Below, in pieces: positions 1-5,621 of a stretch of DNA of 6,840 bases. Below the pieces are notes generated by a model that saw only the letters and a program-made list of their open reading frames with translations, was not told the DNA's origin and did not search any database. The stretch's first letter is position 1. Each line of letters opens with the position of its first letter. The position numbers and the translations under genes were made by a program. This DNA is from VFBF01 sp034440275 (GTDB lineage Bacteria; Pseudomonadota; Alphaproteobacteria; Caulobacterales; Aquidulcibacteraceae), in assembly GCA_034440275.1 (NCBI GenBank), contig JAWXBS010000037.1, positions 1 through 6,840 on the forward strand, in the 5' to 3' direction.

Positions 1-1
1 G

Positions 2-28
2 GCGCTAATGAAGGAGATCGCCGCCTGA
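2..28 (+). CDS. C-terminal end of an upstream gene (partial)
   Basis: One frame reads ALMKEIAA and then TGA. An amphipathic Lys/Glu end of this kind is a plausible protein C-terminus, and no other reading of these bases is better. Only eight residues are inside the window, so the product cannot be identified. It would run in the same direction as the DUF1835-type gene that follows, with about 118 bases between them. Confidence 0.3.
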   Translation, partial: ALMKEIAA

Positions 29-146
29 TCCGCCAGCCGGACACGGCCTGCGGCTCTCGCCTGCAAAGCCGCTCCATGCGTTTTCACACAGCCTCGGCCC
101 GAAGCGGCCAGTCGCTGTCTGAATCAAAACGCTCCATCATCAGCGG
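29..146. other. Intergenic stretch, nothing firm
   Basis: I see no tRNA, no convincing terminator (no T run after a GC-rich stem) and no recognisable -35/-10 pair. It must hold the promoter of the DUF1835-type gene if that gene is expressed separately. The bases just before its ATG (CATCAGCGG) contain no good Shine-Dalgarno sequence. Confidence 0.3.
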
Positions 147-904
147 ATGAGGATCAACGTTGTTCAAGGTCACAGCGCTGGGGGATTGTTGCGGCAGGCC
201 ATCCGAGACTTTGGCCTATCCGGCGAAGTGCGCGTCATTGATGACTACCTTTCGGTGGGCCGCTCCACGACGACCGGACGCGAAATGAATGGTGGCTAAC
301 CCTCTATGGTCCGCACCCCGAGGCACATCAACCGAGTCTATACGAGCAGTGGGGAGCGATCCGTGGTGACCTCGGGGCGGGGAGCGAACTCGTACTGTGG
401 TCGTCGAATTCGGCGCGCGACTATGTCTTTGAGCGCATGGCGGCGTTCATGCTTCGTGACCGCACAGCTTTTTTCCAAGTGCTTGTTCCAGCCTCGGGAA
501 CCCTTGAAGGCGTGCCATTCCACGAGCCCGACGCGCTTGCGGGAATGGAGAGCACCAAGCGAACTCTAGCGGCAACCGAGTTGGCGGATTGGGCGGCGTC
601 TTTTACGAACCAATTGCGCCAAAGCAGCGGGATACGGATGTTGCAGCAGGGCTCAATCATTGTGCGGCCCGAGAACGCCCTCGATGAGTATTTGTTGGAG
701 CGTTGCCCGCTCGAATGGACGAAGTGGTATTATCCCATCGGCGACGCTATGGGCGACTGCGACGGACACAATTTGTTGGACGATGCGTTTTTCTCTTGGC
801 GCTTGAGGCTGTTGGTCGAGGCTGGACGAGTTGAGGCCCAAGGCGATCTAACATCATTTGAAAGCCTCAAAGACCTGTTGGTTCGGCGTATCGCGACAAC
901 GTGA
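147..904 (+). pseudogene. DUF1835/DUF3658-type protein, frameshifted
   Basis: No function is established for this family, and I infer none. The first frame starts at ATG 147, just after an in-frame TGA at 120-122. It begins MRINVVQGHSAGG and contains EVRVIDDYLSVG, the pattern of a DUF1835 N-terminus (GDSaagsLrqal ... v.rDdLsvGP). It then hits TAA at 297-299. The adjoining frame (-1) is open from about 284 and continues the family pattern with NEWWLTLYG, GSELVLWSSNSARDYVFE and, near the end, the DUF3658-like DDAFFSWRLRLLVEAGRVEA, stopping at TGA 902-904. Adding one A to the AAA at 283-285 joins the frames as GRENEWWLTLYG and gives a protein of about 252 residues, a reasonable full length. The break is therefore a one-base deletion or a sequencing error. 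If the gene is really broken, a residual product could start at the internal ATG 437 (155 residues). Base composition is clearly more A/T-rich than in the neighbours, which suggests transfer. The family assignment is from memory of the pattern, not from a search. Confidence 0.65.
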
Positions 905-967
905 TGAACGTCTCTTTCCGGCGAGTTGCTGACATTCGCAGTCGCCACAAACGCGCAACGCCCGCAC

Positions 968-1510
968 CTACCCGTTATTCACCACCAGCCTCAGCCCCGC
1001 CTTCGGCCGCGCGACCGGCGGGTGCATCGCGCCGAGTTTCAGGCGCGTGACGTGCTGCCCCGCCATCAGCGCTTCGCCGCCGAGCGGTTGAAACAGGCCC
1101 AGCAAACGATCTGACGCCACCGGCGGCACGCGCAGCGGGGTGATCAGGATTTCCGCGCCGAGATGGCGGCCGTCGGTGGTCTCGCCGTTGACGCGCAGCA
1201 CGCCCGGCTGGCCCGCGCTGCTGACAGTGTCGACGAAGGCCGCGATCAGCGCCTGATCGGCTTTAGGGAAAAAGGCGAGGAAGTCCTTGCCGCGCGGGTC
1301 GGACCCGAACAGCGCGATCAGCTCGGCGCCGAAGGTGCGCAGGCGTAGTGCGCCCTCGCGCTGGCGGTCCATCACGAACAGGCGTTCCACCACGCGATCG
1401 GCGCCCGCGCCCGGCGCAGGACGTGCGCCCGGATCGACGGCGCCCGCAAGCGCGCGCCCGTAGGCGAGCAGCGCCCGGGTGTCCGGGTGGAAGGTTTCTT
1501 CGCCGATCAT
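968..1510 (-). CDS. Single-domain PAS protein (PAS_5 type)
   Basis: A 180-residue soluble protein with no signal peptide or membrane segment. The layout matches the small alphaproteobacterial PAS_5 proteins: an N-terminal helix with TRALLAYGRALAG (residues 11-23), a Pro/Ala/Gly linker (about 23-38), then the sensor fold from ERLFVMD (42-48). Within the fold are RLRTFGAELIALFGSDPRGKDF (56-77), where 'G..l..lfG.d.rG' is the family hallmark, and LGAEILITPLR (117-127). A strand with GLFQPLGG (138-145) closes the fold. There is no kinase, GGDEF or DNA-binding output domain, so the protein would have to act through a partner. Ligand and partner are unknown. The ATG at 1510 is chosen because an in-frame TGA lies just upstream; its ribosome-binding site is weak. 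The gene ends towards the DUF1835-type gene, 63 bases away. PAS family call fairly sure; role unknown. Confidence 0.8.
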   Translation of the reverse strand: MIGEETFHPDTRALLAYGRALAGAVDPGARPAPGAGADRVVERLFVMDRQREGALRLRTFGAELIALFGSDPRGKDFLAFFPKADQALIAAFVDTVSSAGQPGVLRVNGETTDGRHLGAEILITPLRVPPVASDRLLGLFQPLGGEALMAGQHVTRLKLGAMHPPVARPKAGLRLVVNNG

Positions 1511-1751
1511 TCTGTCGGGTAATCAGCAAACCCCGCGCCGCGCCGGGTTCGCTGCGGTTTCGCTCTGGGGGCGCGCCATTCCCGCCGCACGGGAGACCCG
1601 GCCCCGCGCTTGCATCGGCTCAGGCGAGTTTCAGCGTAGCCGCACTGGCGCCGTTTCAGCGCGAGACAGATCGCGTCCGAAACTCGGACCTCCCATCCCA
1701 ACCGTAACCTCATCCAGCCCCGCGTTTACGACGCGGGGTTTTTTCTTTGGT
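1511..1751. other. Gap with hairpins and possible + strand small RNA
   Basis: This stretch separates the msrB stop from the PAS gene start, both on the - strand. It should contain the PAS gene promoter, but I cannot point to one. On the + strand it has three successive stems: CGCGA/TCGCG (1660-1664 with 1671-1675), GTCCGA/TCGGAC with a 3-base loop (1675-1680 with 1684-1689), and the T-tailed terminator at 1718-1744. There is no ATG-started + strand gene here. A 68-codon - strand frame (1507-1713) is Arg-rich and looks spurious. Confidence 0.35.
1718..1744 (+). terminator. Rho-independent terminator, + strand
   Basis: CCCCGCG (1718-1724) pairs perfectly with CGCGGGG (1732-1738), with an extra T-A pair possible at the base of the loop. 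Six T follow directly (1739-1744), then CTTT. On the - strand the stem is followed by CTGGATG with no T run, so the element is directional and does not serve the msrB transcript well. No + strand gene lies directly in front of it; the nearest + gene ends at 904. Confidence 0.75.
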
Positions 1752-2267
1752 TCAGGCTGTCGGCGCGAAGCGCAGCGCCACGCCGTTGTTGCAGTAGCGC
1801 AGGCCCGTGGGGCGGGGGCCGTCCTCGAAGACGTGGCCCTGGTGCCCGAGGCAGCGGGCGCAGTGATACTCGGTGCGCGGCTGCCCGATCAGGAAATCGC
1901 GCTTCGTGCCGATGTTCGGCTTCATGACCTCCCAGAAGCTCGGCCAGCCCGAGCCGCTTTCGTACTTCCAGTCGGAACGGAAGAGCGGCAGGTCGCAGCC
2001 CGCGCAGTGGAAGACGCCGGGGCGGTGCTCGTTTTCAAGCGGGCTCGTGCCGGCGCGCTCGGTGCCTTCGCGGCGCAGGACGTTGTAGGCGGCAGGCGAG
2101 AGCCTGGAGCGCCACTGGGGGTCGGTGATGGTGCGGAACGGGCTGTCGGCGAAGGCCGCTTCGCGGGCGTCGGAAGCGGCCTGCGGTTCAGCGCCCACAG
2201 GGGCGGAGCAGCCCGCCATCAGGGCGCCGGTGGAGAGGAGGAGGAAAGCGCGTCGGGAAGCGATCAT
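1752..2267 (-). CDS. msrB: Peptide-methionine (R)-S-oxide reductase MsrB, Tat lipoprotein
   Basis: Reduces the R form of methionine sulfoxide in proteins, probably on the outer side of the inner membrane. The 171-residue product begins with a twin-arginine signal, SRRAFL (4-9), followed by a hydrophobic stretch and a lipobox-like LMAGC (16-20), so Cys20 is the likely lipidated residue. The MsrB domain runs from about 43 to 168. It contains zinc-binding pairs CAGC (88-91) and CARC (137-140), the substrate-site motif SGSGWPSF (104-111), GHQGHVF (141-147), and the catalytic cysteine C159 in RYCNN. The more usual family ending is RYCxNS; here it is NNG, which leaves the nucleophile intact. The start at 2267 is chosen because it opens the signal peptide and has AAGGGA 4 to 9 bases upstream. 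A longer in-frame reading to 2429 overlaps the preceding gene and adds low-complexity residues. The gene lies 13 bases after that gene's stop, so the two probably share a transcript. Function sure; export mode inferred from the signal. Confidence 0.95.
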   Translation of the reverse strand: MIASRRAFLLLSTGALMAGCSAPVGAEPQAASDAREAAFADSPFRTITDPQWRSRLSPAAYNVLRREGTERAGTSPLENEHRPGVFHCAGCDLPLFRSDWKYESGSGWPSFWEVMKPNIGTKRDFLIGQPRTEYHCARCLGHQGHVFEDGPRPTGLRYCNNGVALRFAPTA

Positions 2268-2280
2268 GCTTCCCTTTACG

Positions 2281-2670
2281 CTACCGGCCGGCGGTCGGTT
2301 TCGATTCTTCCAGCATGGCCGCGACATTGCCGAGGAAGCGGTCGATGACCGCCGCCGAGCGCGGCTCGCCGAGTTCGGCTTCGCCGATGGTGGTGTCGAG
2401 GCGCTGGAGTTCGAGGGCGGCCGGCGCATTGCCCATCGAGCGGGCGAGCAGGATCGTGGCCTGCAGGCGCAGCTTGAACCGGCGGCGGGACTTGCCGTCG
2501 CGCAGGTCCATGGCCGCCGAACGCATCTGGCGCGTCAGCGCCGCCAGCGAGTATTCACGATCTTCCGGGGTCCGCTTGCGGCGTTCGCCGAGGCGGAACC
2601 GTTTCAGTCCGGAACGGCGATCGAGCCCGATGTAGTCGTCGCTCTCAATCCACATGACCATCTGCTCCAC
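2281..2670 (-). CDS. Small basic conserved-looking hypothetical protein
   Basis: I do not recognise this protein. The reading gives up to 129 residues. An N-terminal segment carries DDYIGLDRRSGLKRFRLGERRKR (about 11-33), rich in Arg/Lys. It is followed by a predicted helical region (39-121) with an RRRF patch (62-65) and Leu/Ala-rich helices, then a short polar tail. There is no signal peptide, membrane segment or metal motif. 'YIGLDRR' loosely resembles the Y.GPDRR tag of some alphaproteobacterial signalling proteins, but that is only a resemblance. Three starts are possible: GTG 2670, ATG 2661 and ATG 2655. GGAG at 2664-2667 sits 8 bases before ATG 2655, which may be the true start (124 residues). 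The gene is coding because it keeps a - strand frame tightly packed against msrB (13 bases), with which it likely forms an operon. A regulatory or nucleic-acid-binding role is possible from the charge, but unproven. Confidence 0.7.
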   Translation of the reverse strand: MEQMVMWIESDDYIGLDRRSGLKRFRLGERRKRTPEDREYSLAALTRQMRSAAMDLRDGKSRRRFKLRLQATILLARSMGNAPAALELQRLDTTIGEAELGEPRSAAVIDRFLGNVAAMLEESKPTAGR

Positions 2671-2772
2671 GAATGGGACGGACTCCGGTCCGCGCCATTT
2701 CCCGAAAGCATCGGTGCAAGACGCGCGCCCTGTTACGGGCGGTTGAGAAAACGCGTTAACGCTACCGCTGGA

Positions 2773-4323
2773 TCAGACGATCTTCGACTGCTTGCCGCCC
2801 CAGTACGCATCGCGCAGCAGGCGCTTGTAGAGCTTGCCCGTCGGATGGCGCGGTAGCTCGACGTGGAAGTCGATCGAGCGCGGGCACTTGATGTTGGAGA
2901 GATGCGCGCGGCAGTAGGCGAGGAGTTCGGCTTCAAGCTCCGGCCCTGCGGCGGCGGGATCGAGCGGCTGGATCGCGGCCTTCACCTCTTCGCCGAAGTC
3001 CTCGTTGGGAATGCCGAACACGGCGGCGTCGGCGACCTTGGGGTGCGTGACGAGCAGGTTTTCCACTTCCTGCGGATAGATGTTCACGCCGCCGGAGATG
3101 ATCATGAACGCCTTGCGGTCGGTCAGGAACAGGTAGCCGTTTTCGTTGACGTAGCCGACGTCGCCGAGCGTGGACCAGCCGTGCTTGTTCTTGGACTCGG
3201 CGGTCTTCTCGGGGGCGTTATGGTACTGGAATTCAGGACCGTTGGCGAAGAACACCGCGCCTTCCTGGCCCGCGGGGACTTCGTCGCCACTCTCGTCGCA
3301 GATCTTCAGTTCGCCCAGGATCGCCTTGCCGACAGAGCCTTTGTTGGCGAGCCATTCCTCCGGACCAATGGAGCAAAAGCCGTTGCCTTCGGTGCCCGCG
3401 TAGTACTCGTGGATGACCGGCCCCCACCAGTCCATCATCTCCTGCTTCACCGAAACCGGGCAGGGCGCGGCGGCATGGATCGCCATCTTCATGCTGGAGA
3501 CATCGTATTTCGCGCGCGCTTCTGCGGGCAGTTTCAGCATGCGCACGAACATGGTCGGCACCAGCTGGCTCGCATTGACCTGATATTTCTCGACGACCGC
3601 GAGATACGTCTCGGGATCGAACTTCTCCATGATGAACGTGGTCGCGCCGAAGCGTTGCAGCGTCATCGTCCAGCGCAGGGGCGCGGCATGGTAAAGCGGC
3701 GCGGGCGTGAGATAGCGGCTCTCGGTGCCGAGACCGTAAAGCGCCTGCGTCAACATCATCAGCGGGTTGGGCGCGTCGATCGCGAGACCGCTCAGCGCCA
3801 CGCGCACGCCCTTCGGACGGCCTGTCGTGCCCGACGAATAGAGCATGTCGGCGCCGGCTGTTTCATCGGCGATCGGCGTATCGGGATAATTCGCGCGCGC
3901 CTCGACGTAAGCGGGTAGTCCCGCGATCTCGCCGCCCACGGAAAACCCTTTGACGCCTGCGGCCTTCGCGGTCGGTTCGGCGAGCGCTTCAAGCCCCGCC
4001 GGCGCCAAGGTCGGCGACACGAACAGCGCCTTCGCGCCACTGTCGTCCAGGATGTAGGCGATCTCGCCGCCGGTGAGCTTGGTGGAGATGCAGACGTAGT
4101 AAAGACCCGCACGCTGCGCGCCCCACGCCAGTTCGAAGTATTCGGGCATGTTCTCCATGAGGATGGCGATGACGTCGCCAGTCTTCAGCCCGAGATCGCG
4201 GAAGAAGTGGGCGGTGCGGTTGGCCCGGTCCTCGAGTTCCCCGAATGTCACCGTCCGCCCGGACCCGGTCATGACGATCACCGGCTTGTCGGGATGGGTC
4301 GCGGCGTGGGCGCGCGGGTGCAT
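2773..4323 (-). CDS. AMP-forming acyl-CoA synthetase (FadD-like)
   Basis: Activates a carboxylic acid (probably a fatty or related acyl chain) to acyl-AMP with ATP and then to acyl-CoA, in the cytoplasm. The 516 residues cover the whole ANL superfamily fold. The P-loop is LYSSGTTGRPKGV (161-173), and motif A5 is YYAGTEG (307-313), with Thr311/Glu312 for the adenylate and Mg. The adenylate ribose-binding Asp388 is in STLGDVGY, and hinge Arg403 is in TDRK. GGVNIYPQEVE (411-421) follows, and the catalytic C-terminal lysine K497 is in PTGKLYKR. All key residues are present. The short N-terminus without a membrane helix and the motif wording fit the broad group annotated as long-chain or bile-acid/steroid-like acyl-CoA ligases; the substrate cannot be read from the sequence. 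The start is ATG 4323, with a strong GAGGGAG 6 bases upstream. The gene is divergent from exbB, and a 17-base palindrome lies 50 bases upstream, suggesting a dedicated repressor. The downstream gene is about 100 bases away, so it is probably monocistronic. Confidence 0.95.
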   Translation of the reverse strand: MHPRAHAATHPDKPVIVMTGSGRTVTFGELEDRANRTAHFFRDLGLKTGDVIAILMENMPEYFELAWGAQRAGLYYVCISTKLTGGEIAYILDDSGAKALFVSPTLAPAGLEALAEPTAKAAGVKGFSVGGEIAGLPAYVEARANYPDTPIADETAGADMLYSSGTTGRPKGVRVALSGLAIDAPNPLMMLTQALYGLGTESRYLTPAPLYHAAPLRWTMTLQRFGATTFIMEKFDPETYLAVVEKYQVNASQLVPTMFVRMLKLPAEARAKYDVSSMKMAIHAAAPCPVSVKQEMMDWWGPVIHEYYAGTEGNGFCSIGPEEWLANKGSVGKAILGELKICDESGDEVPAGQEGAVFFANGPEFQYHNAPEKTAESKNKHGWSTLGDVGYVNENGYLFLTDRKAFMIISGGVNIYPQEVENLLVTHPKVADAAVFGIPNEDFGEEVKAAIQPLDPAAAGPELEAELLAYCRAHLSNIKCPRSIDFHVELPRHPTGKLYKRLLRDAYWGGKQSKIV

Positions 4324-4373
4324 GGCGGTTCTCCCTCAGAAGGTCTTTGGACGCTTTTCGGGAGTTTGTTTCC

Positions 4374-4390
4374 CGTGACGGACCGTCACG
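4374..4390. promoter_or_regulatory. Palindromic operator candidate
   Basis: CGTGACGG (4374-4381), one central A, then CCGTCACG (4383-4390): a perfect 8+1+8 dyad. It lies 50 bases upstream of the acyl-CoA synthetase ATG, where a repressor of the TetR or similar dimeric class would overlap the promoter. No regulator gene is present in the window, so the protein is unknown. A - strand TTGCGT just upstream of it (4388-4393) could be a -35, but no convincing -10 follows. Confidence 0.5.
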
Positions 4391-4480
4391 CAAGCGTCGC
4401 GAAAGGTTATTGCGCCGCACTAGGCGCAGAAGAATTGTTCACGGCGGGGTCTTTCGCGCCGTTCGACTGTCGAAGCGCCA

Positions 4481-4509
4481 TTGACAACCGTCGGTTTTCC
4501 GAAAATTTA
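4481..4509 (+). promoter_or_regulatory. Possible sigma-70 promoter of the exbB operon
   Basis: TTGACA at 4481-4486 is a perfect -35 hexamer. At a 17-base spacing the -10 position reads AATTTA (4504-4509), a poor match, although the local stretch GAAAATTTAG is the most A/T-rich part of the region. The match to the consensus is therefore half strong, half weak. Transcription from here would give a leader of about 200 bases before exbB. Confidence 0.35.
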
Positions 4510-4520
4510 GGAGCCAGACG

Positions 4521-4689
4521 TGTGTGCCGAACGAAGACCGCGAACAAGCGGCGGGTTCGGCGTGCGGTGGGAGGAGCTACAGCGCCCTAAGGAGTGTCCT
4601 GGGCGCGTCCCTTTCCCGAAACACATGAACGGAACACAAGGCGGACTGAGTTTCGCCGGAAACTGGAAGCATACGGGCTCGTCGGCCCG
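4521..4689 (+). promoter_or_regulatory. Structured 5' leader of exbB
   Basis: Four separate stems can form in the + strand transcript. The first is GCCGAAC (4526-4532) with GTTCGGC (4555-4561), extendable by wobble pairs, enclosing CCGC/GCGG (4538-4541 with 4548-4551). The second is GCGCCC-TA-AGGA / TCCT-GGGCGC (4582-4593 with 4597-4606), ten pairs with a 2-base bulge and a GTG loop. The third is AGTTTC/GAAACT around a GCCG loop (4649-4664). The fourth is CGGGC/GCCCG (4674-4678 with 4685-4689). None is followed by a T run, so they are not intrinsic terminators. No known riboswitch core is recognisable. Control of translation or RNA stability is possible. Confidence 0.35.
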
Positions 4690-4719
4690 GTTGGTTAGTC
4701 GGCTTAATAAGGGCAGATC

Positions 4720-5586
4720 ATGAACGCGTTGACCTACTCTCTCCTCTCGCTCTACGCGCAGGCCACGACGCCTGCCACGCCGGGGGCGACGCCCACTGAT
4801 CCGGCCGCCGTGACCCCGCCGCCGCCGGCTTCGCCGACCGCCGAGGAACTCGCGACCGCCCAGAAGGCCGCCGAGGAAACGACCAAGGCCGCAAACGCCG
4901 GCGAAACCCTCAACCTATTCTCGCTCTTCGAAAAGCTCGAGATGGTCGAGAAGGTGGTCATGGTGATCCTGCTGGTCGCCGCCGTTTACACCTTCGCCCT
5001 GCTGATCGAAAAGTTCGTGGTCATGCGCGGCACCAACGCCAAGATCAAGGAATTCACCGCCGCGTTCCGCAAGGCGAACTCGGTGGAAGAAGCTGAAGCC
5101 ATCGTCCGCAAGCTGCCGGCCTCCGGCATCAAGTCGATGTTCGACGCCGGCATGAACGAAGTCCGCAAGACGCAGGACCTCGGCCTCTACACGATGCGCG
5201 ACGCCCGCGACCACACGATGCAGCGCGTGGCTTCCGCCATGACCATCAAGCAGAACGAGAACCTCGAAGACATCGGGTCCTCGATGACCTTCCTCGCCTC
5301 GATCGGCTCGAACGCACCGTTCATCGGTCTCTTCGGCACCGTCTGGGGCATCATGAACGCCTTCGTCGGCATCGTCGCCACGCAGTCGACCTCGCTCGTC
5401 GCGGTTGCGCCGGGTATCGCAGGCGCTCTGCTCGCCACGGCCGCCGGTCTCGCGGCCGCTATCCCGGCGGTGCTCACGTACAACTTCGCCGCCAAGCAGA
5501 TCTCCAAGATCGGCGGCAAGTACGAGGACTTCCTCGCCGAGTTCGTCGCCCTCGTGTCGCGTGACATGGACCGTCGCGGCGCCTGA
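4720..5586 (+). CDS. exbB: ExbB proton-channel subunit (MotA/TolQ/ExbB family)
   Basis: The pentameric membrane scaffold of the ExbB-ExbD motor, which uses the proton gradient to energise TonB and outer-membrane receptors. The 288 residues begin with a weak hydrophobic leader (MNALTYSLLSLYAQA) and a Pro/Ala/Thr-rich periplasmic extension (16-60), longer than in E. coli ExbB. TM1 is about 79-98 (VVMVILLVAAVYTFALLIEK). A cytoplasmic helical domain follows (about 102-185). TM2 contains APFIGLFGTVWGIM (199-212). TM3 contains VAPGIAGALLATAAGLAAAIPA (229-250). Thr207 and Thr240 correspond to the pore threonines of E. coli (T148, T181). Oddly, Gly235 stands where E. coli ExbB has Glu176 (APGIAEAL). 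The start at 4720 has AAGGG 7 bases upstream. The gene leads an operon with two exbD genes, which argues for ExbB and not TolQ, since no tolA, tolB or pal is seen. Family sure; exact system (TonB rather than Tol) likely. Confidence 0.95.
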   Translation: MNALTYSLLSLYAQATTPATPGATPTDPAAVTPPPPASPTAEELATAQKAAEETTKAANAGETLNLFSLFEKLEMVEKVVMVILLVAAVYTFALLIEKFVVMRGTNAKIKEFTAAFRKANSVEEAEAIVRKLPASGIKSMFDAGMNEVRKTQDLGLYTMRDARDHTMQRVASAMTIKQNENLEDIGSSMTFLASIGSNAPFIGLFGTVWGIMNAFVGIVATQSTSLVAVAPGIAGALLATAAGLAAAIPAVLTYNFAAKQISKIGGKYEDFLAEFVALVSRDMDRRGA

Positions 5587-5621
5587 GCTGAGCTGCGAAC
5601 GGACCTCGAGGAGCATCGCCC

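Larger units (their letters stand above)
4324..4719. promoter_or_regulatory. Divergent regulatory region, acyl-CoA synthetase / exbB
   Basis: This 396-base space contains the control signals for both flanking genes. From left to right: the GAGGGAG ribosome-binding site of the - strand synthetase (4330-4336); the palindrome at 4374-4390; an inverted repeat TGCGCC/GGCGCA (4411-4416 with 4423-4428); an inverted repeat TTCGA/TCGAA with flanking GCGC on each side (4456-4478); a TTGACA -35 candidate at 4481; and a 5' leader with several hairpins up to the exbB start. I recognise no Fur-type box, cobalamin B12 box or TPP motif. Confidence 0.55.

Noticed and set aside
920..946. GGCGA/TCGCC inverted repeat between the convergent DUF1835-type and PAS genes
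   Set aside because: It is a short stem with unpaired bases and no T tail on either strand, so it is not good enough to call a terminator.
1507..1713. 68-codon - strand frame ending in an ATGA overlap with the PAS gene start
   Set aside because: Its product is Arg/Pro-rich without any domain-like pattern, it starts right at the terminator stem with no proper ribosome-binding site, and it resembles translated non-coding G+C-rich DNA.
1479..2348. Long + strand open frame across msrB
   Set aside because: It lies antisense to the well-supported msrB and its product is Ala/Arg/Gly-rich with no motif; such antisense frames are expected in G+C-rich coding DNA.
2268..2429. N-terminal extension of msrB by 54 codons
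   Set aside because: It would overlap the preceding gene and place low-complexity Ser/Arg residues before a clear Tat signal peptide; the internal ATG 2267 has a good ribosome-binding site.
2726..2741. CGCCC/GGGCG hairpin after the acyl-CoA synthetase as a terminator
   Set aside because: The stem is only five pairs and no T run follows it on the - strand; a nearby GCGTTAACGC palindrome followed by GTTTT has almost no loop.
2863..3918. 351-codon + strand open frame inside the acyl-CoA synthetase
   Set aside because: It is antisense to a gene with all catalytic motifs intact; the product has His/Arg/Val-rich repetitive composition typical of a mirror frame.
4481..4719. Cobalamin or TPP riboswitch, or a Fur box, before exbB
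   Set aside because: I found no B12-box-like GCCACTG sequence, no convincing TPP core (only an isolated CTGAG) and no A/T-rich Fur-type palindrome.
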